In this document: positions 1 through 11,391 of the stretch, piece after piece
Layout: every line of letters begins with the position of its first letter
Position numbering within the stretch: position 1 is the first letter of the stretch
Source: Lepisosteus oculatus
Lineage: Eukaryota; Chordata; Actinopteri; Semionotiformes; Lepisosteidae
NCBI RefSeq assembly: GCF_040954835.1
Contig: NC_090711.1
Span: 12,891,001 to 12,955,000 of the forward strand
DNA: 64,000 nt
Direction: 5' to 3'
Position numbers and translations under genes: made by a program
Notes under the pieces: generated by a model
Told to the model about the DNA's origin: nothing
Databases searched by the model: none
The model's input: the letters and a program-made list of their open reading frames with translations, nothing else

Positions 1-1400
1 CAGACACAATCAGGGAATAGAATATATGTTATGATTAGGAACACCATCAATTTAATCTCCAAAAGTGTTTTCTCATATTGTAACAACCTTCTGTTTTATG
101 AATACAGTTTATTTTGGGTGAAAAGGCAATAAGGTTGACATTTAGCAATCTTTTGTTCAGAAATGTCAAAAATGTCACTGAATGTAACCTATACATGAAC
201 AGCCTATGAAGTGGGGAACAGCACGAAGTGTTGTAGTAACCAATACATCTTATTTACTAATTGAATATGATTAATTCCTTGTCAGGAGTTTCTCCTCATT
301 AAAATAATTTGTCGCCCTCACGGCGCTAAAACCTACAGTAAAAGGCCACTGGTTTATTGAGCTCAATAAGGACAGTAATGTCCGCTGGGTCTGCCCCACA
401 GAACAGACAAACTACAAGGATTTCCCAGCTCTTATATACAGTACACAAGCTCAGAAAGAAGTTTCTTCACACTTTGAATGTTTGTCTAGTTTTATGATCT
501 GTTTGTGAGTGTTTGTCCTGTACTTCCTCATGTGACAAAAGCTAGTTTCACACATTGAGGGTTAGCCATCCCATTAGATGTGATTACTTTAATCCTTAAC
601 ACCTTGTAGAAGGAAATTAGTTGCTGCAGCTGTTAAAGCCAATCACTTTTATTCGGTCTTACTATAGCCTTCGTCAAAGGCAGAATTAACAGATCCCAGC
701 AATTAATCTAATACCTTCCACAATGTGGTTCAGTAGTATCATTGTAGTGCTGGATATATACAGCAGAGATATAGTTCCTGCTTTAGCCACTTTTTGTACC
801 AGAAAACACAACTATTATTAAAAGTAAAGATAAAACAAAATGGAAAAGCCTCCTGTTAACGCAACTGCATGAAGAATCATTGGGTTAAATAAATGTCTTT
901 TGCATAGCAAAGTATATGAGCATTGAAACCTGAGAATGATACCTATGTTGTGTTCAGGCCTGACTGATAAAAACTGTTGCTCTTGAATTTGATATTCATT
1001 GATGCATTCATAAATGTGTAAAGAAACTACAGCAAACGTTATAGTTATAAATGTGATTATAAACATAAAACTACTCCCGTTAGTATAATATTATCCTAGT
1101 TATCTCAGAAATGATTTTCTCTACTTAAAGACGGCGACTGGGAGGGAAACTATCGACTGCTGTTACTTCAGGACCACCAGCGGTGGTAGTCAAAAGTTTG
1201 TGAGTTCATGTCCCTGGTGGCAGACTGCTGTTATACCCCTGAGTCTTGCTAGTGGTCCGCTGTACACATTGCTTTCAGTACATGAATTAATAATAGTAAC
1301 CTCTCATTTCGACATTGCAGTTAAAAAACGTGCTAGAGTCCCAAACCTGAACCATAAAACTCTTGCCGAGGGGGTCAGTGTCCATGTTTCCTAAATACTG
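1..1400. other. Intergenic DNA, nothing recognised
   Basis: AT-rich sequence without an open frame that looks coding and without a repeat family I can name. By human synteny hnf4a would lie on this side of ttpal, but no nuclear-receptor exon is visible here. Confidence 0.5.
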
Positions 1401-1457
1401 TACCAATGAAGGTCCCTGAACCGCCTGGCCTTCATTGGCGTTTAGGAAACATGGATG

Positions 1458-1745
1458 ACAGCACAGCCCTGGGTTCAGTTCCTTGGGTGCTGTCAGCATG
1501 GACTCTATATGTTCTCCCTGAGTTCAGGAGGGTTTCCTCAAGCAGCCCTGCTTGAGTCCAAAGATACACTGCTTGGTTAAATGGCTTTTAGGGAAATTGG
1601 CCCTGGTGTGAATATGTATGTGTTTGTGTTTCTGTGTTCCCTGTCTGAGGTCCCATCCAGGCTGTGTGTGCCTTGTGCCCATTCCTTGCCAGGATAGACT
1701 CTGACTCCTCTGCAGCCCTGAACTGGATAAAATGTATGGATGAAT
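1458..1745 (+). repeat. Dispersed tRNA-like fish repeat (degraded)
   Basis: The segment follows the layout of a repeat seen about seven more times in this window: a B-box-like 'GGGTTCAGTTCC', then 'GGTGCTGTC', a pyrimidine-rich 'TGTTCTCCCTG' block, 'AAATTGGCCCTGGTGTG', a TG-rich stretch and an end near 'GAACTGGATAAAATG'. The A-box end is decayed. Antisense frames across it are repeat noise, not genes. Confidence 0.65.
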
Positions 1746-1759
1746 AACACCACTCTGCA

Positions 1760-2700
1760 TATTTAAGTGTAACACTCACCACTGCCACCTCAGGTCAGCC
1801 CCCCACCATCAGGGCCTCAGACCCAGGCCTCCGACATCACTCAGCAGGGACCCAGCCTCTTGAGCCAAAGGGAAATCTCCCGTCAGCCCGGCAGCTGCGG
1901 TCTCTGTTATCCACAGGGAAGGGCGGTGACGTCACCGCGCTGGTAAGCCAGCTCTCGCAAGCAATGGAGGCTGTATGCGTTACATAAGGGTGGAGTTAGT
2001 GATCAAATATTTCTCACTCAGAACTGTGAAAAGCATTGGAAAAGGTGTTGCTGCCCATTTTTTCAAAATTAATTCAAACAAGAGTTCAATAAAGAATATT
2101 ACTCGCAATTTACATAGAACATTAACATCACGTTGCAAATGTATGTATGACACTAAATGCAGTATAAGGCTCTGATTACTGTATATAAAACTGTTCAATG
2201 TATCAGACGCTGGTTAACACGCAGCGATGGCCGAGGCCCAGCGATTATTAGAAGTGTAATAATCTATTTGATGTAATGGCGTTGATGTCTTGCAAATGCA
2301 TTATACAGTACCTGTGTTGATTCCAAAACCTCGCTGCGCCTCCTAGCGACGAAGTTTTATAATTACAGCTTCCCATGAGACTCGCGATCGCAGTAATGCA
2401 TACACGTCAGTTTTAGTTTATCTAGTAAACGAATGTTATAGAGCTATTTCGACAGAATTGTATTTCTGTAAGGACGTAATGAAACATCCAGATTTTCCCC
2501 TAATTCAACTAATTAGGATCATGCTAAATCTTTATCTGACAAAATACTGCACATTAGTCAATTATACGTACTACAGTAAAAAACTTACGTAAATAGTATA
2601 ATTCCCATTTCTGGTTAAACGCTTCTTCTCCTTCATCTGACCCTCATCGCTTCTACAATAAGGCCACAGCGCTGTTAAAGTTGTTGCAAAAGCTCACTGA
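1760..2700. other. Intergenic DNA, no gene seen
   Basis: Contains a short GC-richer patch near 1800-1960 that includes 'GGTGACGTCACC' at about 1924-1935, a palindromic CRE-type site. No exon with credible splice sites could be assigned to it. The rest is AT-rich and featureless. Confidence 0.4.
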
Positions 2701-2706
2701 TTAGGA

Positions 2707-2955
2707 GATACCAAATTTCTCATTGGCCTTTACCAATCATGGTCTCCTAATAATTTCCATCTCTGAACTGGCTTCATCACTCTGCTCTCCTCCCCACTGA
2801 GAGCTGGTGTGTGGTGAGTGTACTGGAGCACTGTGGCTGCCGTCGCATCATCCAGGTGGGGCTGCAGGGGATCCCCATTAGCTGTAAAGGGCTTTGAGTG
2901 GAGTGTCCTGAAAAGCGCTATACAGTATAAGTGTAAGCAATTATTGTTATTACAA
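2707..2955 (+). repeat. 5S-derived SINE, 3' part only
   Basis: This is a 5'-truncated copy of the SINE that is full length at 6025 and 30245. It begins at the 'CTCATTGGCCTTTACCAATC' block and keeps the 'CTCCTCCCCACTGAGAGCTG' block, the 'GGGCTTTGAGTGGAGTGTCC' block and the 'GCGCTATACAGTATAAGTGT' end, followed by a short TTATTGTTATT tail. The 5S-like head is missing. Confidence 0.85.
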
Positions 2956-3540
2956 AGACTGCATTCCGTGCGCCTCTCTATACTATAGTTAATAGTTTAG
3001 GTAAAGGACAAAACTGAGAAATAGAACGAAGCAAAGGAATATAAAATATTTTAAAATAAAACTGAGTAAGGAAACAAAGAATTCGAAGCAACAAAACAAT
3101 AAAGTAAGGTAACAGTTGCGTCATGTTAGGGCACAAACTGAAATACTATTTTAACTAATTTGTCACAGAATTGAAAACAGAGGCCTGTCGCCTTTACAAA
3201 CACTGAAATCGCTCCCTCCCATGAATTACACTTGACGTAAAGATTATAACAACGAAGAACAGATTATTACTATACATTCAATAAAATATTATAAATTGTA
3301 TAAAGCATTGTAATACATCGTCAGGCAAACTCGTGGAAAGACAAAATGCTCCCGATTCGCTATCTCGTGAATAAAAAATACATTTGGTGTCAAACAGCAC
3401 AGTAAGAACACAACTTTTCATATCTGAATCTCGAATCAGCCCAAGTTATATCACCAGCGGGTGGCGCCGTTTGCCGATGATTTCGTATGGTCACGGCGGC
3501 TACATCTTGTTTTTAATAAGGAAAGTCCCTTTCACATTGG

Positions 3541-3880
3541 TACAGGTAATAATAGTTATAATAATTATAATACTTGCTTACACTTATATAGGTCTTTTCT
3601 GGACACTCCACTCAAAGCGCTTTACAGGTAATGGGGACTCTCCTCCACCACCACCAGTGTGCAGCCCCACCTGGATAATGCGACGGCAGCCATAGTGCGC
3701 CAGAACGCCCCCCACACACCAGCTGTCAGTGGGGAGGAGAGCAGAGTAATGAAGCCAGTTCATAGAGGGGGATCATTAAGAGGCCATGATTGGTAAGGGC
3801 CAATGGGAAATTTGGCCAGGACGCAGGGGTAACATCCCTACTCTTTTTCGAGAAACATCCTGGGATTGGATGCGCCTTAC
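3541..3880 (-). repeat. 5S-derived SINE, 3' part, reverse orientation
   Basis: Reverse-complement copy of the same SINE family. On the plus strand it starts with the ATT/ATA tail (3546-3590), then the 'GACACTCCACTCAAAGCGC' block and the 'CCACCACCACCAGTGTGCAG' block. It runs to the 'GAGAAACATCCTGGGA' block near 3850-3866. It lacks the 5S-like head, so it is truncated at the 5' end of the element. Confidence 0.85.
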
Positions 3881-4620
3881 CAATCTTTTCCCTGATCTGA
3901 CATCCCTCCATTACTAATATAGCACCAAAATGTAATGCGTATGTATGCAATATAAAATATTTGGATTTAAAAAAGGAGAAACACCGAAAAACACGAGAAT
4001 GTCGACAGTATTTCGGGGAAAATAAACGTTTTTCATTTAAAAATTATGGCTTTTCCGTGACTTCAGAGCAAAGCTGAACTTGAGCAGCTTTGATAACAAT
4101 ACAATGCCAGGCTATTTAGTACAATTTGCCCAATTTGCGGTCATCTTTACGATATTAAGTAGACTGTATAACTGAAGTAGTTCAAGTCGGTAGCTGCGTC
4201 AGCGTGCGTAGGCTGCAAAGGAACAAGTTTATTCCCTGCTGAAAAGAGAAGAAAAACACAACGTTTCGGCTGGATGGATCACAATTTTCTTGTCTTAGAA
4301 CAGATCTTGTTAAAATATGACGAGATTCATCAAAAACTCCAGATCAAATGAAGAGAAAACACTATGTAAACATATTGAGAAGAAAACACGCCAGCTCTGA
4401 CTTACAGTAGGTGACCCTTCCTAAACGGGGCTGTAATGGTAACTAAATTGGGCCATTCTGGTATTTTATGCCACCATTGTCTGTTGCATGTTTGTGATTT
4501 TTATTAAAGACACAATTTGCACTCAAGGCAATATTTTATCCCGATTCCCCTCAGTTTAGTGTGCGAGTGACTCCACAACACTCAAGTAATGGATTTCTGC
4601 TGCGCGCAGGAGGTGTATTG
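3881..4620. other. Upstream DNA before the ttpal promoter
   Basis: AT-rich, with no repeat family or gene recognised. It leads into the CRE/E-box/ETS cluster at 4638-4712. Confidence 0.4.
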
Positions 4621-4725
4621 CTCTTTTAAAGTAATAATGACGTGATCAGTCACGTGCCGTGGAGTGGCCATTCACAACGCTGGAAACGAGGAAGCTCAGA
4701 GCACCCGGAAGTGAGAAAGACTCAG
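4620..4725 (+). promoter_or_regulatory. ttpal: Probable ttpal core promoter and noncoding exon 1
   Basis: A compact cluster of promoter elements lies about 2.1 kb upstream of the first coding exon of ttpal. It contains a CRE-like TGACGTGA (4638-4645), a CACGTG E-box (4651-4656) and an ETS-type CCGGAAGT (4705-4712). A good splice donor, CTCAG|GTCAGT, follows with GT at 4726. That fits a short 5' untranslated exon spliced to the exon beginning at 6797. Seen: the motifs and the donor. Inferred: that they serve ttpal. No transcript evidence is available. Confidence 0.5.
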
Positions 4726-6024
4726 GTCAGTGGCTTAGGGGTTTATTGTTTCTAAACACGAATCACTAAGTTTATGACGCGATTAAGTTGTATATTTTTA
4801 GGAGCACAGTTTACATATGGTGTTACACTGAGGGGACATTGTGTCTGAGGGTTTCTGTTGCGCAACGTTGTATCTGTCGAATCCAGATTTGTAAGAAATC
4901 AGGAATAAGACTTGTACAAGAATAAGATGTTGTAGCAGCAGTACAAATAAATCGCAAGATAAATATAGGTATGTACCTATATATATCAATTAAGTGTAGC
5001 AATACCAGCGTGTACACAAGGAATGGTACCGCTTGTGTGCTTAGTATTTCTTGTATCACATTTCTAAGTAGCTGTATTGTTGAGTCTAGCTAGGATGATG
5101 TACTGAGAATACCGTGTTGAGCATCTTTCTAAATTTAGGTCCTAATGCTACCCATTATGCTGAGGGAAAAACAAATTATGCGTGGCAATAAAGGAATACA
5201 ACTGTCAAGCTGTCGTGGATCAGTTAAATCTATATTGAGCATGGCTTGTAGTATCAGCGTACTGTCGATGTTTGTAGTATGTGACGTTTTTCACATGGTT
5301 AAATGAGGGTGGCCACTTGTTTTATATAGGAACCCTTGCGTGAAACGAATGGCGCAATGAGATATCTGTTCAGGCATGTGCGCACTCAACATATCTCCTA
5401 TCATTCCTTCTCATGCCGCTCAAATTGGTTAAAAAAAGGTGCTCGCGAGGCTGAGAGGGGAATCTTTCCATTAGCAAGAACATGTCTCAGTTGCTTCTTC
5501 ACCTGATCTACTCCAGGGTTGCTTTGCACTTAAGGTCTAAGGACAATAAGTAATAAAGCAATGATCTGGTAGGATACGTCAAGAAAGTAGAATGAGGTTG
5601 TCTACTTATGAGGCTTGAGAGCAAAGTGCTTCTTTGCTGAGCCCATTAGAATCAGATGGGAGCAGCCTTCTCTGCCTGCTAGTGCAGTGTGTAGCTACTA
5701 CATGCTGATCAATTTAGTGGAATGTGACTGTAATTCTGAACTTTAGTCTTAGAATCATTGATTGCGAACAGATCAGGATGCCTTGTGTATCTAGGATTCT
5801 TTTCCTTTGGATTCTGTCTTTTGTGCCTTATTTTTACCAAGCCAAGGGACATGAGCATTATTCATGCACGGTTTAAGACAAATCAATGTTTTTCCTTTAA
5901 CCTAGGGGTGATTTGCATACTCATGTACACCTGCAATCCACATATTGAGAGGCCTTTACAGCAATTTGCAAATGAAGTAGTTTTTATTTTATGTATTTCA
6001 GAAAAATATACAAGTATGTATTGT
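4726..6024 (+). other. Presumed first intron of ttpal, left part
   Basis: No exon or named repeat recognised. The 99-codon open frame at 5758-6057 runs into the SINE at 6025 and has no coding character. Confidence 0.35.
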
Positions 6025-6597
6025 CAGCAGCCATATCACCCGGCAACTCATCACTGACAGCCCCAGTGAAGCTCAGCAGTGTGAGCCTGATCAGTATCTA
6101 GGTTAGAGACCTCCTGGGAAAAACTAAGGTTGCTGCTGGAAAAGGTGTTAGTGGCGCCAGCAGGGGGCGCTCACCCTGGGGTCCATGTGTGTCCTAATGC
6201 CCCAGTAAAGTGAGGGGGACATCATACTGTAAAAAGGTGCCGTCCTTCGGATGAGACATAAAACCGAGGTCCTGACTCTCTGTGGTCATTAAAAATCCCA
6301 GGGTGCTTCTTGAAAAGAGTAGGGGTGTAACCCCGGCGTCCTGGCCAAACTTCCCATTGGCCCTTACCAATCATGGCCTCCTAATAATCCCCATCTCTGA
6401 ACTGGCTAAATCACTCTGCTCTCCTCCCCACTGAGAGCTGGTGTGTGGAGGGCGTTCTGGCGCACTATGGCTGCCGTCACATCACCCAGGTGGGGCTGCG
6501 TACTGCTGGTGGTGGAGGAGAGTCCCCATTACCTGTAAAGGGCTTTGAGTGGAGTGTCCAGAAAAGCGCTATATAAGTATTAGCAGTTATCATTATG
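6025..6597 (+). repeat. Full-length 5S rRNA-derived SINE (SINE3 type)
   Basis: The first ~110 bases resemble 5S rRNA in order: 'GCCATATCACCC', 'GAAGCTCAGCAG', 'GTGAGCCTGATCAGTATCTA' and 'GAGACCTCCTGGG'. In 5S genes this region holds the internal RNA polymerase III promoter. The body follows ('GGTGCCGTCCTTCGGATGAG', 'CATTAAAAATCCCAGG', 'CACTATGGCTGCCGTC'). The LINE-like tail 'AAAGCGCTATATAAGTATTA' ends in an ATT-rich run. The order matches 5S-derived SINE3 elements known from fish. Confidence 0.9.
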
Positions 6598-6813
6598 TAT
6601 ATTAGGATTGGTTTTCTTTGATTGATTAGTAACAAAATCAAAAAGTGCTTTTCAGAAAGTGGGCTGATGCACTTTAGCACTGATGCTACAGAGCTGCGCG
6701 GGGTTAGACATCGTGTTTGTCTTCTGTAAGAGCTGTCCATGTGCCCTCGTGATGATTGTGCATGCGGCCAGGCCTCTATCTCTGTATCTCCCCCAGCGGT
6801 ACACAGGTGTCCC

Positions 6814-7261
6814 ATGGCAGAAGACAGTGGTTTTACAGATGTCGGGCCTTCAGAGGATCCGCCGGGCGTCAGGAACGGATTCCCCCCGCCGCCGCCGCCT
6901 GCCGCGTACCGCTGCACCCTGACGCCCGAGCTGGTGGCCAAGGCCCGGGAGGAGCTGCAGGAGAAGCCGGAGTGGCGGCTGCGCGATGTGCAGGCCCTGC
7001 GGGACATGGTGCTGAAGGAGCAGCCCCGGCTGAGCACGCGCCTGGACGACGCCTTCCTGCTGCGCTTCCTCCGCGCCCGCAAGTTCGACTACGACCGGGC
7101 GCTGCAGCTGCTGCTCAACTACCACGCCAGCCGCCGGCTGTGGCCGGAGGTCTTCCGCGACCTGCGCCCCTCCGCCGTGAGGCACGTGCTGGGCTCGGGC
7201 TTCCTCACCGTCCTGCCCCGCCCTGACCCCCAGGGCCGCTTCATCTTGTGTCTGCAGCCCG
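6814..7261 (+). CDS. ttpal: ttpal first coding exon
   Basis: Encodes residues 1-149 plus one base of codon 150. The exon probably begins at 6797, after a CCCCAG acceptor. It ends CAGCCCG|GTACGT. It is very GC-rich, with third positions almost all G or C, unlike the later exons. Confidence 0.95.
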
Positions 7262-10200
7262 GTACGTCTTCTCCCCGCAGAGTCGAACCGGACGAGCCCG
7301 GCAGAGCCCGGAAATCAGGTTGTTGGAGAGAGAGAGAGATCACTTTATTGGCCATATACAGTTTCTTGTATCAGGAATTTGTCTTTTCGCTCTCCATGAG
7401 ACACACAGACAGGGAGAGAAGCTGGGGGTCAGAGCGCAGGGTCAGACACTCATACGGCGCCCCTGGAGCAGTTGGGGTGGAGGGCCTTGCTCAGGGCCCC
7501 AACGGAGCAGGATTCCTCTGCCAGCTGCAGGATTTGAACCGGCAACCATGCAGCCACAGGCGCAGATCCTTAGCCACAGAGCCACTGCTCCGCCCTGTTA
7601 GCCTGTACGAGTCCGCAAAAGTCGCAGCGCACCAATCGGCTTTCAAACAAATCAGCTTTTAAAGGGGACTGCACCTCTGTCTCTATATTTCATGGTTAGA
7701 AAGAATCGGCATTGATGAGTGCATTTCAAACCACAGTGAAAGTAAAATGTAGACAGTAACTTGTAAAACCTACAATTTACATCACAAAATACATTACATT
7801 TCCTGGTATGCGCAGCACCTTGTTCTGAGATTCAGAACGAGGCAACAAAACTTCCGGTGAGGTGATGCAGCCCTATTACACTGTAAACGAGCACGCTTGT
7901 GAATACATCTCTTTTAATCCAAAAGAAATACTGCTCCAGACTTTAAGACAGTTTAGCCGACAAATGCTTCTTGTTAACTCCCGGTGGAACATTTCTGCAG
8001 TGAAAGGTCTGCTGCATTACATGAGTCATTCTGGAGACTAGTGAGCAGGAAGGGTCGCGTGGCAATTCTTGGGAACTCGAATGCCAGTTTGCGACAACAC
8101 AGTGCCCTACAGTACTTCCAGAAAGGTCACGATATTTCGCTACATTCGAAATTTTGCACCTTTTTTCTAGAACATCGACGAATTTAGAATTGATGTTGTT
8201 ACTGCGATTTAGTAGCCGGTCTGAGAAACTGGGGACTGCAGTTCCCCTTTAAGTAAAATAAGGTTTTTAAATAAAGCAGTAATACTCTGATGATATTCTG
8301 ACTGCAGTGCCTTTGTATTTGGAAATATAAGTGTTTAAACAGTTTTCTTTTTCACTATACTTCTTTGTACTGTATGTCCTGTAAGCAGCTTTTTTTTTGA
8401 GCAAAGACCTGGCGACCCTGACAGAATGTGATTTCTCAGTTTGTATCAGTTCCAGAGGCACTCGGAGGATACGCTTGCTTTCTGGATTGGGTGTTGCGGA
8501 AGTCTGGTGTTCTGATGTTGATCTTTGCGTTCTTTTACAGGAAAGTGGAAGCCCAGTGACTACCCTTTTGTAGATAACGTCCGAGCCATATACCTCACCC
8601 TGGAGAAGCTGATTCAGCCAGAAGAGACGCAGGTTAACGGAATCGTGATCCTCACAGACTACAATGGGGTCGGCTTGTCACAGGCCTCTAACCTTGGCCC
8701 TTTCTTGGCAAAGAAGGTTGTGGGCATTCTGCAGGTAAGGGACATCTTACAGAACGTTTTCTGTCGGCACTACTTGAATTAAACCTTAGAATCAGCAAAG
8801 TATTGTTGCTAAAATCCGTCTCATTGAGACAGATCTTGTTCTGCTTGTGGCCCAGAATCAAACAGCCTTTTCAGTTCAGCCATTTCTACAACAGGTTGCC
8901 CGAGTATGACAGTTTGTGTTCTGGTTTTGTGACGTGTCCACGTTAGACATCTTGAATCAGTACACCAAACTCATTTCGCTTCTGATATGAGCCCGGTTTG
9001 AATCTATGCTTCAGGCTGGAAACATCTGTAAGGACTAGGTCATGTTCTGTCAGCAAACCGCAAAGCTTTCTTAGTTTTGCTAGCATGAACACATGAATTC
9101 GTCATTTTGTTTGTCTCGATAGCAGAGGGATATGGGCTCTTAACGGGTTTTCTCCTGTGTCATAGGATGGGTTTCCCATTAGAATCAAGGCGGTCAACAT
9201 CATAAACGAGCCCAGGATTTTCAAGGGGATCTTTGCAATCATAAAGCCTTTTCTCAAGGAGAAGATGGCAGAAAGAGTGAGTAACGGGCCAAGTTTTTGT
9301 TCTCCTTTATAAACTGCCATTTAAACGGGTTTAATTCTGTGCAGCCATGTTAGAGAGTGAACTTAAGACTTCTTTCTTCCCAAGATGACATTTGCCTCAT
9401 CTCTTTGGCAGTTGCCCAAGTTGCATGAACAGATCATTCTTTCGTTAGTCTTCAGTTTGCTAACAGCAGGGCTGCAGAACGCTTCCTCCCACGTTGCATG
9501 ACGAAGACTTTTATCCTGCTTCAAAGATATTACCCCCCAAGCCAACTTAGGAGGGAGGAAAAAATACACAAAAAAAACAGTGCCCGGATTTAGATGTGCA
9601 GACACTTGTGTCCTGTGTTTTCGTTCATATAAAGTATAAACACGTTCATCTGTTAAAACATTATGCATTTTCTGCAAACATACTGACCGCAATTTTTGAC
9701 AGTTTTGTGATTGAAAGGAACCTGTGCTGTGAATTCTGTATTTCTGGCTAAATGGAATTCAAAAGCAATTGACTTTGTTTGCCGATTTTCCTGCGTTTCC
9801 CTGTTTGGGCTGTCCAGTTATGCCATCAAGTGAGGACCGATCTTTTAATTACAAACTGTTTGGCAGATGATTAGGGCCATAATCTGAGAACCTGGTTATA
9901 GGTGTGATTCTTCACGCCTGGCCAGCTAGATCAATTTGTTTCACTCATTCCCACAGGGTGTGGATGAATCCCAACCCCTCCTCCCATCCTCTGGGTTTGA
10001 GAGAGAACGTCCTTGGTCACTTGCTTCTTCACATTCTCCTGTAAAATCCTCTCAGAATAGGAGATTCAGGTAGAATCACAGCATAAGAAGATTCACGTAG
10101 CTTCATGGCATTGGTTTACACAGATAGGATTGCTATGCTTCTGGGTTCATATGAGTATATGTTGAATTACAGTTTACCTCTATAATTATAATTGTAAACC

Positions 10201-11391
10201 CTTAATAATTAAGGGTTAAAAAGTTTCATTGTACTCAGACGTACCTGGATAAATATTGATGGTACCTACACTGAAAGTGTGCTCTTTAGTTGCTAATGAG
10301 ATAAAGGATACAATTCCTTCAAAAACAGCTAGCACTGTGTATTTCAAAGGTCATGAACTTTACATTTTACAGTTGTAAATGCCGAGAAACAATGACATTT
10401 CATTGTAATGATGAGTTAAAGCAACAGGAACAAATATGGCTGAATTTTGCTTTTTAAAGAAACATAAATTGGAATGAGGCCCAGCATAACACACATCCCA
10501 ATTATGAAGAGACTGGAATGAGTACGAGCTTCCTGCGAGCTGATGAAGAACAGCCTGTGCCAGGAAATACTATACTAACTTAAAAACAACCAAATAGCAC
10601 CACTGCATACAGTCTTTAATATTTACTTCCACAGGTAAAGGGTTTTTATGCTTCATGCAGAACTGGGGAAATGCCTGCAATATGGAGGCTAACCTTGCTG
10701 AATAAAGAGTAAAAGCAGATTTGCTGTAGGCTAGTGAAGAGGTCAGCACACTTACAGGACTACTTTCAAAGCAGTTTGCCACAATGCTGAATGTATTCCC
10801 TTTTTTTCTTTTTCAAAAGAGAGCCCATTCATTTTTAAGGCAAAAACAGGAATGTTCCCTTTTGCCACACCCGTTTTGTCTCGCAGTTTGATTGGCATCT
10901 TCATATATTTATGAACACCTTCATCAGGTTAAGAGCCAGTAGGAGACAAAAAAAAAATGAAATTCTGCCTGTTGGGAATTATTACTATCCTGGTGCTACT
11001 TTGAACAACTTTAAAACAATCAAACACCGTGGAAAGTAGTGTTCTTTTGTGTAAAGCAGTGGTGACAAGTGAAAAACTCCATCTCCACTACGTATTTGCT
11101 TGTTTGTTCCAGTACATTCTGCATGGGTCTGACCTGAACTCCCTGCACCGGAGCATCCCTCGCTCAGTCCTGCCGGAAGAGTACGGTGGCGTATCCGGGC
11201 GGCTGGACTCTAGTGTCTGGGCCAGAACACTGTTGGACTCGGAGGAGGAGTTTGTAGTGGCGTTTTGCCAGCCTGACCCACTGGAGAGCCTTGCTATCCC
11301 TGACTCAGTCCTCTTTGAAGGTGAACTTTCCAGCACCCAGTGTGAGGACTCCTACAGGGGTGTCCGCTCCCAGTTGTATTACTGTTACTGA
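6814..11391 (+). CDS. ttpal: Alpha-tocopherol transfer protein-like (TTPAL), CRAL-TRIO lipid-transfer protein
   Basis: Four coding exons join in frame: 6814-7261, 8541-8734, 9166-9276 and 11113-11391 (1032 nt, 343 aa; human TTPAL has 342 aa). The family binds hydrophobic ligands in a CRAL-TRIO pocket in the cytosol; the ligand of TTPAL is not settled. Residues 1-30 are a divergent, proline-rich N-terminus with a run of six prolines. Residues about 36-105 form the CRAL-TRIO N-terminal helical domain, including EELQEKPEWRLRDVQALRDM and FLLRFLRARKFDYDRALQLL (81-100). The lipid-binding domain follows, with YLTLEKLIQPEETQVNGIVI and FPIRIKAVNIINEPRIFKGI. The C-terminus is SQLYYCY, close to the human SQLYSCY. 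The 6814 ATG was chosen because an acceptor at 6795-6796 (CCCCAG) excludes the in-frame ATG at 6739. All introns are GT-AG. Exon 2 is strikingly GC-rich. The gene lies tail to tail with serinc3, as expected from the human neighbourhood. Confidence 0.96.
7335..7600 (-). repeat. tRNA-derived SINE in ttpal intron
   Basis: Reverse-oriented copy of a SINE that recurs at 29621, 45974 and 49592. Read on the minus strand it has an A-box-like 'GTGGCTCTGTGGCTAAGGAT', a B-box-like 'GGTTCAAATCC', then 'GAGCAAGGCCCT', 'CTCTCCCTGTCTGTGTGTCT' and the 3' end 'GGCCAATAAAGTGATCT'. It sits about 75 bp past the donor of the first ttpal coding exon. Confidence 0.85.
7663..8248 (+). mobile_element. TTAA-flanked nonautonomous DNA transposon, copy 1
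   Basis: A 586-bp unit is bounded by TTAA at 7659-7662 and 8249-8252. Its ends are inverted repeats: AGGGGACTGCA on the left and the complement of AGGGGAACTGCA on the right. It has no open frame of transposase length. A diverged reverse-oriented relative lies at 26299-26861. The TTAA target and the terminal AGGGG fit piggyBac- or Kolobok-type elements, and I cannot choose between them. It lies in the ttpal intron immediately after the SINE. Confidence 0.72.
8541..8734 (+). CDS. ttpal: ttpal second coding exon
   Basis: The acceptor TTCTTTTACAG and donor CTGCAG|GTAAGG flank 194 nt encoding GKWKPSDYPFVDNVRAIYLT and the following residues, up to KVVGILQ. The first two bases complete the split glycine codon. 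Confidence 0.95.
8790..9160 (+). other. ttpal intron between second and third coding exons
   Basis: No repeat family or additional exon recognised. Confidence 0.4.
9166..9276 (+). CDS. ttpal: ttpal third coding exon
   Basis: The acceptor GTGTCATAG and donor GAAAGA|GTGAGT flank 111 nt (37 codons, phase 0 at both ends) encoding DGFPIRIKAVNIINEPRIFK and then GIFAIIKPFLKEKMAER. This is among the most conserved parts of the family. Confidence 0.95.
9277..11112 (+). other. ttpal intron between third and fourth coding exons
   Basis: A 1.8-kb intron with no recognised exon. The antisense open frames at 9363-9692 and 10570-10782 have no coding character. No named repeat was identified. Confidence 0.4.
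11113..11391 (+). CDS. ttpal: ttpal last coding exon
   Basis: The acceptor TTTGTTCCAG is followed by YILHGSDLNSLHRSIPRSVL, the PEEYGG motif and a variable acidic C-terminal region. It ends SQLYYCY and TGA at 11389-11391. Confidence 0.95.
   Translation, partial: YILHGSDLNSLHRSIPRSVLPEEYGGVSGRLDSSVWARTLLDSEEEFVVAFCQPDPLESLAIPDSVLFEGELSSTQCEDSYRGVRSQLYYCY

Noticed and set aside
6739-6813. Upstream in-frame ATG of ttpal
   Set aside because: An intron acceptor at 6795-6796 lies between it and the conserved start, and the extra 25 codons do not resemble the family.
6477-7082. 201-codon minus-strand open frame
   Set aside because: It is antisense to the GC-rich ttpal exon and runs into the SINE at 6025-6597. 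The frame is open because of base composition.
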